64,000 nt of DNA, from contig NZ_CP013692.1 of NCBI RefSeq assembly GCF_001477625.1, positions 4,340,001-4,404,000 of the forward strand. The letters are read 5' to 3'. The notes under the pieces were generated by a model. It ran no database searches and was not told the DNA's origin. It worked only from the letters and a program-made list of their open reading frames with translations. A program made the translations under genes and the position numbers. The stretch's first letter is position 1. Each line of letters begins with the position of its first letter. Origin of the DNA: Paucibacter sp. KCTC 42545 (GTDB lineage Bacteria > Pseudomonadota > Gammaproteobacteria > Burkholderiales > Burkholderiaceae_C). Shown here piece by piece: positions 29,412 through 37,354 of this stretch.

Positions 29412-31370
29412 TCAACACTTGATCCATAGCGTCACCCGAGTGCCGCGGCCGAGTTCGCTCTCGATCTGCATATGGCCGCCCATCAAATCCAGCAATTCGC
29501 GGGCGATGCTGACGCCCAGGCCGGTGCCGGGGATGTGGCCGGAGGTGTCGACACGGAAAAAGCGCTCGCCCATGCGCGCCAGGTTTTCGGCTGAGAGGCC
29601 AATGCCACGGTCCTCGATCTGCACGCCGAAATGCGGCCGGCCTTCCGGGCCTACAGCTGCATTACTGGCATCACTGCCATTGCCGAGCCGGATTCCGTTG
29701 GCAATGCGCTTGCCGGTGGAGGCTGGCCGCTGCGCTTGCAGCAAGCGCACCGTCACCAGCCCGCCCTCGGGCGAGTATTTGTAGGCGTTCGATAAGGTGC
29801 CCAGCAGAATCTGCTGCATCTTCTGACGGTCGATGCACACCAGCATCGGCGGGTGCCCGGCATCGCGCGCTTCCAGCTGGGGCGGCTCGCGGCCTTGCGG
29901 GGGTTTGAAATCGTTGAGCGTTTCGGCCACCACCGTCGCCAGGTCCAGGGTTTCGAACTTGAAGTCGCTGGCACCGCGCGCCTCGATGCGGGCCAGGTCC
30001 AGCAGTTCGTTGAGGATATTGATCATCAACTGGCATTGCCGGTAGATGCGCGCCAGCATGGATTGACGTTTGGCCTCGCTCATCTCGCGCTCCAGCATCA
30101 GCTCGACGTAGCCAAAAATGCTGGTCATCGGCGTGCGCAACTCATGCGCAGCCAAGGCCAGGAACTCTGACTTCATGCGGTCCAGCTCATGCTGGCGGGT
30201 CACGTCACACACGAACAAGACCCGGCTGACCCTGGCCGATTGGCTGTGCTGGCCACTCAGCGCCAAGACGCGCGGGCGGTCGCCGATCAAGCTCAGGCTG
30301 GTCTGGCGGGCTTGCTTCTGAGCATTGAGTGGGTCTGGCGGCGCGAAGCAGGCGGCCAGGCCGGCGAACTCCTCGGCATCCTGGGCGCGTGCCAGCAGCA
30401 GGGCTTCCAGATGCGTGTCGGTCTGGCCCAGCAGCTCCTCGGCTTGCAAGCCGGTCAAGTCAAGAAAAGCGCGGTTGGCGAATTGCACCTGGCCGTGCTG
30501 ATCAAAGGTGAGCAGGCCGTCGCGGCTGAGCGCGAAGATGGCGCTCAGTTGCTCGTTCTGCGCCTCCATCTGCGCCTTGTGGGTTTGCTGGCGCTGCATG
30601 CTGTCTTTCAGCACGATCATCTGCTGGAGCAGCAAGACCGAGGCCTCGTTGAGGGCTCGGCCCAGTTCCACAAACTCAATCGGCCCGGCCTCAACGGGTT
30701 CGGTCTGGCCGCTGGCATCGGCCAGCTCACTGGCGAAGCGGCGGGCCTTCTCCAGCGCGCGCATCGGCCGCTTCAGCAGGGCGTGCAGCAGCATCATGCA
30801 CAAGACCACCAGCAACGCAGCCACTGCCAAAGTCTCGCGCCAGACCTGGGCCTGAACTTCCCGCAGGGATTGCAAGTCATAGTCCAGCTTGACCCAGCCC
30901 AAATGGCGCCCGGCCATCACCGGTTGCCAGATCTCGAGGTGCTTGCCATCGTCGGCGAGCTTGGCGCTGAACAGCGGCTGGGTCGGCAGCACCATGCCGG
31001 CGCCATTGCTTTTGCTCTCGGTCGCCTGGGTGGCATTGGGCGTTCGGTGCAGCTGCGCCATCACCTGACCTTTGAGGCCCAGAATGCTCAAGGCGCCCAC
31101 ACTGTCAAAGCTGGCATAGCTTTGAATCAAGGCTTGCAGCTCGATATAGCCTCTGTCGCTGCGCAGCAATTCCGCCGTGGCCACCGCCAAACTATGGGCC
31201 AGCATGGCGGCCTGTTCGCGCTTGTCCTGCAGGGCCTGATTGCTTTGCCGTTGCGCGGTGATGGCGCCTTGAATGGCGGTGGCCAAGACCAGCAAGACCG
31301 ACATCAGCAACATCAGCCGATGTTTGAAATGCCGAGGCCAAAGTCTGCTCAGTGCCAGGTTCTCAGCCAT
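29412..31370 (-). CDS. Membrane sensor histidine kinase with PAS domain
   Basis: A 652-residue kinase without a receiver domain. Two membrane helices (about 19-37 and 180-200) enclose an extracytoplasmic sensor. A HAMP-like segment, a coiled coil and a PAS domain (about 285-400) follow. HisKA has LALAAHELRTPMTSIFGYVE, and the ATPase domain has YKYSPEGG (N box), DRGIGLS and GTGLGVSIA. No response regulator gene is next to it, so it is an orphan. It lies 72 bases after the convergent hypothetical gene, and a link with the peptide system is not supported. Confidence 0.9.
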   Translation of the reverse strand: MAENLALSRLWPRHFKHRLMLLMSVLLVLATAIQGAITAQRQSNQALQDKREQAAMLAHSLAVATAELLRSDRGYIELQALIQSYASFDSVGALSILGLKGQVMAQLHRTPNATQATESKSNGAGMVLPTQPLFSAKLADDGKHLEIWQPVMAGRHLGWVKLDYDLQSLREVQAQVWRETLAVAALLVVLCMMLLHALLKRPMRALEKARRFASELADASGQTEPVEAGPIEFVELGRALNEASVLLLQQMIVLKDSMQRQQTHKAQMEAQNEQLSAIFALSRDGLLTFDQHGQVQFANRAFLDLTGLQAEELLGQTDTHLEALLLARAQDAEEFAGLAACFAPPDPLNAQKQARQTSLSLIGDRPRVLALSGQHSQSARVSRVLFVCDVTRQHELDRMKSEFLALAAHELRTPMTSIFGYVELMLEREMSEAKRQSMLARIYRQCQLMINILNELLDLARIEARGASDFKFETLDLATVVAETLNDFKPPQGREPPQLEARDAGHPPMLVCIDRQKMQQILLGTLSNAYKYSPEGGLVTVRLLQAQRPASTGKRIANGIRLGNGSDASNAAVGPEGRPHFGVQIEDRGIGLSAENLARMGERFFRVDTSGHIPGTGLGVSIARELLDLMGGHMQIESELGRGTRVTLWIKC

Positions 31371-31759
31371 TGTTGCTTGCCGGAGCCCGGCCGTTCAGTG
31401 CAAGTGGGGCCGCGGTGGCCGGTGGCCTGTCGCAAGGCGCGCCGCGCAGCCTGAAGCTCTGCGCATAAATGCGTCAAGCTGCGAGCAAGTACTGGACAAG
31501 AACATGCAAGCCTCCCGAAGCTCGGTGCGCACTCTGATCCTGGGCGCCAGGGGCGGCTAGCAAGGCCTGGCCCGAGCGTAAATTTGACCGGCATCTGTTT
31601 GCGCGGCAGATGCCGGGCCATTATGTGCATGAGCCTTGGCTCACGACAATGGCCAGCATTCCCGTACCTGGCCCCAAGCCGGTGCGGCGCTAGCCTAGCG
31701 CCGGGTCCGCACTGACCGAAAAGGGGCGGCACGCGCCCTTCTCAGTGTTGGGCCGAGTG
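31371..31759. other. Intergenic region with three hairpins
   Basis: I see no supported gene in these 389 bases. CCGGCATCTG (31588-31597) pairs with CAGATGCCGG (31607-31616). CGGCGCTA (31685-31692) pairs with TAGCGCCG (31696-31703). A bulged stem at 31721-31740 is followed by a short T-run on the minus strand and is the likely terminator of the natB-like gene. The rest should hold the promoter of the sensor kinase. Confidence 0.4.
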
Positions 31760-32971
31760 CTACTTGGCTACCGCGCCGCGCATCGAGCGCGCCACAAAGA
31801 TCAGGCTGGTCACCGTGAGCAACAAGCCCACCAGCACGCCGGGCAGCACCTGGGCGGCGGTCAGTGCCTCGCCCTTGAGCACCAGCATCATCAAGGTGTT
31901 CTGCGACAGGCCCGGCACCCACAGATACCAGGGCGCGTCACCGCCCGGGTTGAGCAGGCTGACCATGGGTGCCAGCGCCACCAAGGTGATCACCAGGGTG
32001 CTGCTGGCCTGCGCCTCCTTGAAGCTCTTGGTGCGAATCGCCATGGCCATCAGCAAGGCGCCAATGCCCGCCGCCAGCGGCAGCTGCAGCAAGAAGAACA
32101 CCAGCACCTCGTAGCTGCCGAACTGGAACATGGCTTGCAGGCTGTCATTGCCCAAGAGCCACTGCGCCGGCAAAAAGCTGAGGTTGGCCAGCATGGCCAC
32201 CGCCAGACCCAAACAGGCCACCGCGCCCCATTTGCCCAGCACCAGGGCGAACTGCTGCACCGGGTTCATCAGCAGTGGCTCCAGCGAGCCGCGTTCGCGC
32301 TCACCCGCGGTGCTGTCGAGGGCGGACGTTAGCGCGCCGTACAAGACCGCCATGATGATGAACATGGGGATCATGCCGGTGATGCGCGCGGCGCGCGCCT
32401 GGGTGCTGGCCAGGTCACGTTCCTCCACCAGCAGCGGCTGCAGCAGCTCGGTGGAGACGCCGCGCAGGGCCAGATTGAGCGAGGCGCGTTCGCGGTTGAA
32501 GCCGCTGAGCAGGCGCTGGATCGGCGCCATGCCCGCGCCGGCGCGCTGGTTGGCGCTGTCGCTCACCAGCTCCACCGTGGGTTGCTCGCCGTGCAGCAAG
32601 TCTTGCTCAAAATCCTTGCCGATCACCAGCACCGGCTCCAGCAAGGTGTTGGCGCGCAAGCCGGCCTCGTAGTCTTTGGGTGCTTCCTTGATGGTGTAGG
32701 TCTGGCGTTCGATGTAGTTGCGCAGGGTGGGGGCGTGCTCCATGCCGGCCACCAGAATCTCGCGCTTGTCGGCACGGGTTTCCAGCGAGGAGATCAGGCC
32801 CGAAATTGCCAGCAGCATCAGCGGCCCCATCAGCACGGCGGGCACCATCAGGCGCAGCAGGGTGCGGCGGTCGCGCAAGGCGTCGATCACCTCTTTGAAG
32901 AACACGACGCGGAAGTTGCGCCAGAGGCCGCTGGCCGGTTTGTTGGGGGTGTTCTTGTCCTCGGTCCTCAT
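31760..32971 (-). CDS. ABC transporter permease, NatB type
   Basis: A 403-residue permease of the ABC-2/NatB family. One membrane helix lies near residues 45-65, then a large extracytoplasmic domain (about 70-190), then five or six helices in the C-terminal half. SALDSTAGERERGSLEPLL is the family's conserved loop. NatAB exports sodium in Bacillus; many homologues move other substrates, so the cargo is not certain. Its start overlaps the stop of the ATPase gene by four bases, giving tight coupling. Confidence 0.88.
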   Translation of the reverse strand: MRTEDKNTPNKPASGLWRNFRVVFFKEVIDALRDRRTLLRLMVPAVLMGPLMLLAISGLISSLETRADKREILVAGMEHAPTLRNYIERQTYTIKEAPKDYEAGLRANTLLEPVLVIGKDFEQDLLHGEQPTVELVSDSANQRAGAGMAPIQRLLSGFNRERASLNLALRGVSTELLQPLLVEERDLASTQARAARITGMIPMFIIMAVLYGALTSALDSTAGERERGSLEPLLMNPVQQFALVLGKWGAVACLGLAVAMLANLSFLPAQWLLGNDSLQAMFQFGSYEVLVFFLLQLPLAAGIGALLMAMAIRTKSFKEAQASSTLVITLVALAPMVSLLNPGGDAPWYLWVPGLSQNTLMMLVLKGEALTAAQVLPGVLVGLLLTVTSLIFVARSMRGAVAK

Positions 32972-33789
32972 GCGGCCACCTCTTCAGAATTGCCAAAAGC
33001 CAGTTTCACGAACGCGTCTTCGAAGCGGCGCTCACCCGCCAAGTCCAGCAGCTCGGGCACCGAGCCCTCGGCCACGCTGCGGCCCTTGGCCACCACCACC
33101 ACGTGCTCGCACAGCTGTTCCACCTCTTGCATGATGTGGGTCGAAAAAATGATGGTCTTGTTGCCGCCAGCGGCGGAGCGCAGATGCCGCAGCGCCTCGC
33201 GCAGCGAACGGGTGGCCAGCACATCGAGGCCATTGGTGGGCTCGTCCAGCACGATGTTGGCGGGGTCATGCACCAGGGCGCGGGCCAGCGCGGTCTTCAT
33301 GCGCTCGCCCTGGCTGAAGCCCTCGGCGCGGCGATCCAGAATGTGCGTCATGTCGAGCAAACGCGCCAGTTCAGCGGCACGGGCGCTGGCAGCGTCTTCC
33401 TCCATGCCTTGCAGGCGGCCGAAGTAGATGATGTTCTCGCGCGCCGTCAGGCGCGGGTAGAGGCCGTGGGCGTCGCCCAGAATGCCCATGCGGGCCAGCG
33501 CTTCGCGCGGCTGGCTGGCCACGGCGATGCCGTCCACCGTGATGCGCCCGCTGTCGGGTTGGAATAGGCCACCGAGCATGCGCAAGGTGGTGGTCTTGCC
33601 GGCGCCGTTGGCACCCAGCAAACCGGTGATGAGGCCGCTGGGCGCGATCACCGTCACATTGCTGACCGCATGCACGATCTGCTTGGGCACGCGCTTCAGA
33701 CCTAGGCCCACGAGCAGGCCTTGCTTGCCGCCGCGACCCGAGCCACCGGGGGCAACGAACTGTTTGCTGACGTTTTCGATCTCGATCAT
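32968..33789 (-). CDS. ABC transporter ATP-binding protein, NatA type
   Basis: A 273-residue ATPase with GANGAGKTTTLRML (Walker A), FSQGERMKTALARAL (signature, Gln in place of the usual Gly) and NIVLDEPTNGLDV (Walker B). It pairs with the downstream NatB-type permease. It overlaps both neighbours by four bases (ATGA). It has an N-terminal insert after residue 15 (GGSGRGGKQGLL). Confidence 0.92.
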   Translation of the reverse strand: MIEIENVSKQFVAPGGSGRGGKQGLLVGLGLKRVPKQIVHAVSNVTVIAPSGLITGLLGANGAGKTTTLRMLGGLFQPDSGRITVDGIAVASQPREALARMGILGDAHGLYPRLTARENIIYFGRLQGMEEDAASARAAELARLLDMTHILDRRAEGFSQGERMKTALARALVHDPANIVLDEPTNGLDVLATRSLREALRHLRSAAGGNKTIIFSTHIMQEVEQLCEHVVVVAKGRSVAEGSVPELLDLAGERRFEDAFVKLAFGNSEEVAA

Positions 33790-35330
33790 GAGGCTTCCTT
33801 GGCGGTGGCGGCTGCCTGTTGTTGCTGCTGCGGCTGAACGGGCAGGAAGGCAGGTGGGCGTGGAATCTTGATGGCGCAGCTGGCGTCCTGGGGCAGGGCG
33901 GCGCTGTCGGTTTTGGCGTCGATGAAGCGGAACAGCAGCTCGCGCATGCAGCCCAGGCCCATCACGCCGTGGCCAGCCTCGGGCACGACGATGTGCTGGG
34001 CCTTGGCACCCAGGGCCTTGGCCGCGCGTTCACCGTGGCGGGGCGGGGTGGCGGGGTCGGCGCCGCCGCTGAGCAGCAAGACCGGTGACTGCGCTGGCGG
34101 CATGCTGTAGAAGGCCGGCGGCACAGTCGCACGCGGCCAGTTCTTGCACACCTGGGTGTAGAGCTGGGCGTCGTTCAGGCCGAAATCGGCGCCGGGCTTG
34201 TCACTGGCTTGGGCCAGGCGCGGCACATCTTCGGCGCACACCACCGAGAAGTGCATGCCTTCGGCCAGCTTCATGCTCTTGGCCGAACCGAGGCTGCCGC
34301 TCAAACCCAGCAAGCCCTCGAACTGGCCCAAGTGCGCGGCGTGAATGGCGGCGGGCAGGGCAGCGGCCAAGGCCGGTGCATAGAGCGGCGTGCGCACCGC
34401 TTGCAGCAGCTGGGCGCGTTCGAGCGTGAAGCGCTCGGCCTGACCGGTCAGCGGGTGCTTGACGCTGATGCTGCGCGGCAGGCTTTGCAGCAGGCCTTGC
34501 CATTCCTGGCGCAGCTGGGGGAATTGCTGCGCGCAGCTTTTGTCCTTGGCGCAGAAGTCCAGCATGGCGTCGAGCGCGGCCTGGCCGTCAACAGAGAAGC
34601 TGGCCGGCAAGATCATGTCCGGCGGGGCCACGCCATCGAGCACCGTGCGCCGCACCTGGGCCGGGAACTGGCGCTGATACTCCAGCGCCGCGCGGGTGCC
34701 GTAGGAGCCACCGATCAGGTTCCACTGCGGCGCGCCGAGGGCCTGGCGCACGGCCTCGAAGTCCTGCACGGCGATGCTGCTGCTGTACTGGGTCAAATCA
34801 CCGTGTGGCAGCTGGCTCAACTCAATCCTGCATTGTTCCAGGCGTTTGAGCATGGCGGCTCGGTCCAGGGCTTCGGCCAGGGGCAGCTTGCTGGCATCGG
34901 CGCATTGCAAGGGGGCGGACTTGCCGGTGCCGCGTTGGTCGATGAACACCAGATCGCGCCGATTGTTCATGCGGGCCAGGCGGGGCAGCACCATGGGCGC
35001 CACGCTGATGGCGCTTTGGCCGGGGCCGCCGGCCAGCATCAGCACCGGGTCGGGCTGCTTGTTGCGGGCCATGGCCGGCACCACCAGGAAGTGGATGTCG
35101 ATCTGCGTGCCCTGCGGCTTGCTGGGGTCCAGCGGGCGCTTGATGCTGCCGCATTGCAATTCGTTGGGCACGCCCTCGACGCGGCAGGCTTGGGTCGTCG
35201 CGCGTTCGGCGGTGGTGGCGGGGCTGGCTGTGGCCGCCTGCGCGGCGGCTGCTGCCATCGTCAGGCTCAGCAGGCCGCTCGTCCAGTGCTGCCGGCCGCG
35301 TTGGCGGGCTAGTCTTTTCATGCCATTCAT
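33786..35330 (-). CDS. Secreted alpha/beta hydrolase (S33 tripeptidyl aminopeptidase-like)
   Basis: A 514-residue hydrolase with a signal peptide (basic start MNGMKRLARQRG, hydrophobic stretch, cleavage near ATASPA). The fold is the S33 proline/tripeptidyl aminopeptidase type: LMLAGGPGQSA, DQRGTGKS, nucleophile elbow GGSYGT, acid in SGGADPATPP and His in PEAGHGVMG. A Gln-rich tail ends the protein. The ATG at 35330 is preferred because GGAG lies nine bases upstream; a GTG five codons earlier is an alternative. It heads the operon with natA and natB, overlapping natA by four bases. The link between hydrolase and exporter is unexplained. Confidence 0.9.
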   Translation of the reverse strand: MNGMKRLARQRGRQHWTSGLLSLTMAAAAAQAATASPATTAERATTQACRVEGVPNELQCGSIKRPLDPSKPQGTQIDIHFLVVPAMARNKQPDPVLMLAGGPGQSAISVAPMVLPRLARMNNRRDLVFIDQRGTGKSAPLQCADASKLPLAEALDRAAMLKRLEQCRIELSQLPHGDLTQYSSSIAVQDFEAVRQALGAPQWNLIGGSYGTRAALEYQRQFPAQVRRTVLDGVAPPDMILPASFSVDGQAALDAMLDFCAKDKSCAQQFPQLRQEWQGLLQSLPRSISVKHPLTGQAERFTLERAQLLQAVRTPLYAPALAAALPAAIHAAHLGQFEGLLGLSGSLGSAKSMKLAEGMHFSVVCAEDVPRLAQASDKPGADFGLNDAQLYTQVCKNWPRATVPPAFYSMPPAQSPVLLLSGGADPATPPRHGERAAKALGAKAQHIVVPEAGHGVMGLGCMRELLFRFIDAKTDSAALPQDASCAIKIPRPPAFLPVQPQQQQQAAATAKEAS

Positions 35331-35562
35331 CTGCTTGTTCTCCACTCCAGCTTGGGATGGGGCGGATTATGGGCACGCTGCTCGGGCCTACAAGGCATAG
35401 GCGTTCAATGGGCAATTGCGCGGATGAATGGCCCTGGGCCCGGATGAATGGGCCGGCGCTGACCGTTCGCGCCGGCCAAGCGGCAGTCTGTCGCATGGGC
35501 TGGTCGGAGGCGGCTGAAAGCTTTAGGCTAGCGCCATCAAAATCAATCGGAGGGTTGTTTCC

Positions 35563-35913
35563 ATGTCCATCAGCGACGAGCTGGCCAAATTGGCCGAACT
35601 GCACGACCGTGGCACTTTGTCGGCCGAGGAATATGCGCGCGCCAAAGAGCGGGTGCTGGGCGGTGGCTCAGGCGGCACTGCGGGCGCCTCGGCAGGTTCT
35701 GACTATTTCGCGAGCAATGGCATGCCGGCCATCAACGAGTTCAAGCGCAGCCGCGACGACCGCTGGCTGGGCGGCGTGTGCGGTGGCTTGGCGCAACTCA
35801 CGGCCACACCGACCTGGCTGTGGCGGCTGATGTTCAGCTTGCTGACCATCTGCGCCGGCAGCGGCGTGCTGGTCTATCTGCTGCTGTGGATTTTTGTCCC
35901 GGAAGAATCTTAG
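35563..35913 (+). CDS. SHOCT-PspC domain membrane protein
   Basis: A 116-residue protein with a SHOCT motif at its N-terminus (LAELHDRGTLSAEEYARAK) and a PspC domain (about 60-116): RDDRWLGGVCGGLAQ and a membrane helix ending WIFVPEES. PspC proteins sense envelope stress in the phage-shock response; short SHOCT-PspC proteins have no proven role. GGAGGG eight bases before the ATG is a strong ribosome-binding site. No pspA or pspB is next to it. Confidence 0.88.
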   Translation: MSISDELAKLAELHDRGTLSAEEYARAKERVLGGGSGGTAGASAGSDYFASNGMPAINEFKRSRDDRWLGGVCGGLAQLTATPTWLWRLMFSLLTICAGSGVLVYLLLWIFVPEES

Positions 35914-35918
35914 GACTT

Positions 35919-36095
35919 GCGTGACAGACCGCCCGAACGGAGCGAAGCGAAGTGAGTAGCTCTGAGGCCGCACAGCCAAGCCGGAAGGCTTGGCTCGGCT
36001 GCCGAAGGACTTGCCGCGATACCAGCGGCAAGGCTGTCACCAACTGATTGATCGGGTTGTTGCGTGGCAGACCGCCCGAATGGAGCGCAGCAAAG
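35919..36095. repeat. Direct repeat pair in the intergenic region
   Basis: A 34-base element at 35919-35952 (core CAGACCGCCCGAACGGAGCG) recurs at 36062-36095 with a few changes (core CAGACCGCCCGAATGGAGCG). Between the copies is a hairpin around AGCCAAGCC/GGCTTGGCT (near 35976-35996). I infer a dispersed intergenic repeat like those in related Burkholderiales. Confidence 0.6.
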
Positions 36096-36124
36096 CAAAG
36101 CAACGTGAGCCGCCCTGCGACGAC

Positions 36125-36583
36125 TCAAGCTGCCGCGCCAGCGCGTCGCCCGAACATCCCCCAGCCTTCCATGCTCAGCACCTGCTCATCGTGCTGATTG
36201 AACACAGCCCAGAGGCTGCGCACCAGGCCGATTTGCGGGCGGCTATTGCTGGGGCGTGCCTCTTGCACGGTCATGCGCACATGCAAGGTGTCACCGGGGC
36301 GCACCGGCTTCAACCAGCGCAGGTTGTCGATGCCGGGTGAGCCTTGGGAGGTGGAGTCGAGTAGGTAGGCGTCGCACATCATGCGCATCACCATGGCGCA
36401 GGTGTGCCAGCCGCTGACCGATAAGCCCCCCAGCACCGACGCGTCGGCCGCGGCCTCGTCCAGATGCAGAGGCTGCGGGTCGTAGGCGGCGGCGAAGCGC
36501 AGGCCCTCCTCGCGGTCGACGATGCGGCCACCGAACTCAAAAACGCGTCCGGGCGTGAAGTCTTCAAAGGCATAGGTCGGCAT
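36125..36583 (-). CDS. MaoC family dehydratase
   Basis: A 152-residue hot-dog protein of the MaoC/(R)-hydratase family, which hydrates enoyl-CoA or similar thioesters. The hydratase motif is AAYDPQPLHLDEAAA (catalytic Asp and His, about 33-47). GLSVSGWHTCAMVMRMM and DNLRWLKPVRPGDTLHVRM are family signatures. It is a single gene, divergent from the glutathione S-transferase gene. The substrate is not known. Confidence 0.9.
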   Translation of the reverse strand: MPTYAFEDFTPGRVFEFGGRIVDREEGLRFAAAYDPQPLHLDEAAADASVLGGLSVSGWHTCAMVMRMMCDAYLLDSTSQGSPGIDNLRWLKPVRPGDTLHVRMTVQEARPSNSRPQIGLVRSLWAVFNQHDEQVLSMEGWGMFGRRAGAAA

Positions 36584-36681
36584 GGCCCGAATATAGCCGT
36601 AACGTGAAAGGGCTTCGCTTCGGCAGGGGCGCGCATTTGGGCGTATCGTCGGCGCTCCTTTGATCCCCAGGAATGGAATCT

Positions 36682-37290
36682 ATGAAGCTCTATTACAGCC
36701 CCGGCGCCTGCTCCCTGTCTCCCCATATCGCTCTGCGTGAAGCGGGCCTGCCCTTTGAATTGGTGCTGGCCAGCACCAAGACCAAGAAGCTGGCCGACGG
36801 CAGCGACTTCTATGCCATCAACTCCAAGGGCTCGGTGCCTGTGCTGGAGTTGGACAATGGCGAGCGCCTGACCGAAGGCCCGGCCATCGTGCAATACATC
36901 GCCGATCAGGCCCCCGCCGCCAAGCTGGCGCCGGCCAATGGCAGCTGGGAGCGCTATCGCCTGCAGGAGTGGCTCAACTTCATCACCTCCGAGCTGCACA
37001 AGGGCTTTTCGCCCCTGTTCAACCCGGCTACCGGCGAAGAGCACAAGGCCCTGGCGCGCACGCAGCTGGCCAGCAAGCTGGCTTGGGTGAACGCGCAGCT
37101 GGAAGGCAAGCAGTACCTGATGGGCGATGAGTTCAGCGTGGCCGACGCTTATCTGTTCGTGGTCAGCAACTGGGGCCAGTATGTCGGCGTGGAAGTCGCT
37201 GGCCTGCCGAATCTGGTGGCCTTGCGCGCCCGCGTGGCCGCCCGCCCCGCGGTGGTCGAGGCGATGAAGGCCGAAGGCCTGATCAAGTAA
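36682..37290 (+). CDS. Glutathione S-transferase
   Basis: A 202-residue GST of the bacterial beta type. It begins MKLYYSPGACSLSPHIALRE with the conserved Tyr, Ser and Cys; the thioredoxin-like domain has GSVPVLELDNG and LTEGPAIVQYI for glutathione binding. The helical C-terminal domain ends normally (FSVADAYLFVV). The ATG at 36682 has AGGAA upstream; an ATG three codons earlier is too close to that site. It detoxifies electrophiles or peroxides by conjugation to glutathione. Confidence 0.93.
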   Translation: MKLYYSPGACSLSPHIALREAGLPFELVLASTKTKKLADGSDFYAINSKGSVPVLELDNGERLTEGPAIVQYIADQAPAAKLAPANGSWERYRLQEWLNFITSELHKGFSPLFNPATGEEHKALARTQLASKLAWVNAQLEGKQYLMGDEFSVADAYLFVVSNWGQYVGVEVAGLPNLVALRARVAARPAVVEAMKAEGLIK

Positions 37291-37304
37291 ACAAAGGGGG
37301 TCGA

Positions 37305-37330
37305 ATCAGGCGGGCACTGGCCCACCTGAT
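37305..37330. terminator. Hairpin after the GST gene
   Basis: ATCAGGCGGGC (37305-37315) pairs with GCCCACCTGAT (37320-37330) with one mismatch and a 4-base loop, between two convergent genes. There is no clear T-tract. Confidence 0.5.
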
Positions 37331-37354
37331 CAGCCCTTGGGCCTTCCTCGGGCC

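Noticed and set aside
31349..31732. Open frames in the gap between the sensor kinase and the natB-like gene
   Set aside because: They run through hairpins, have no start site and show low-complexity translation with no protein-like region.
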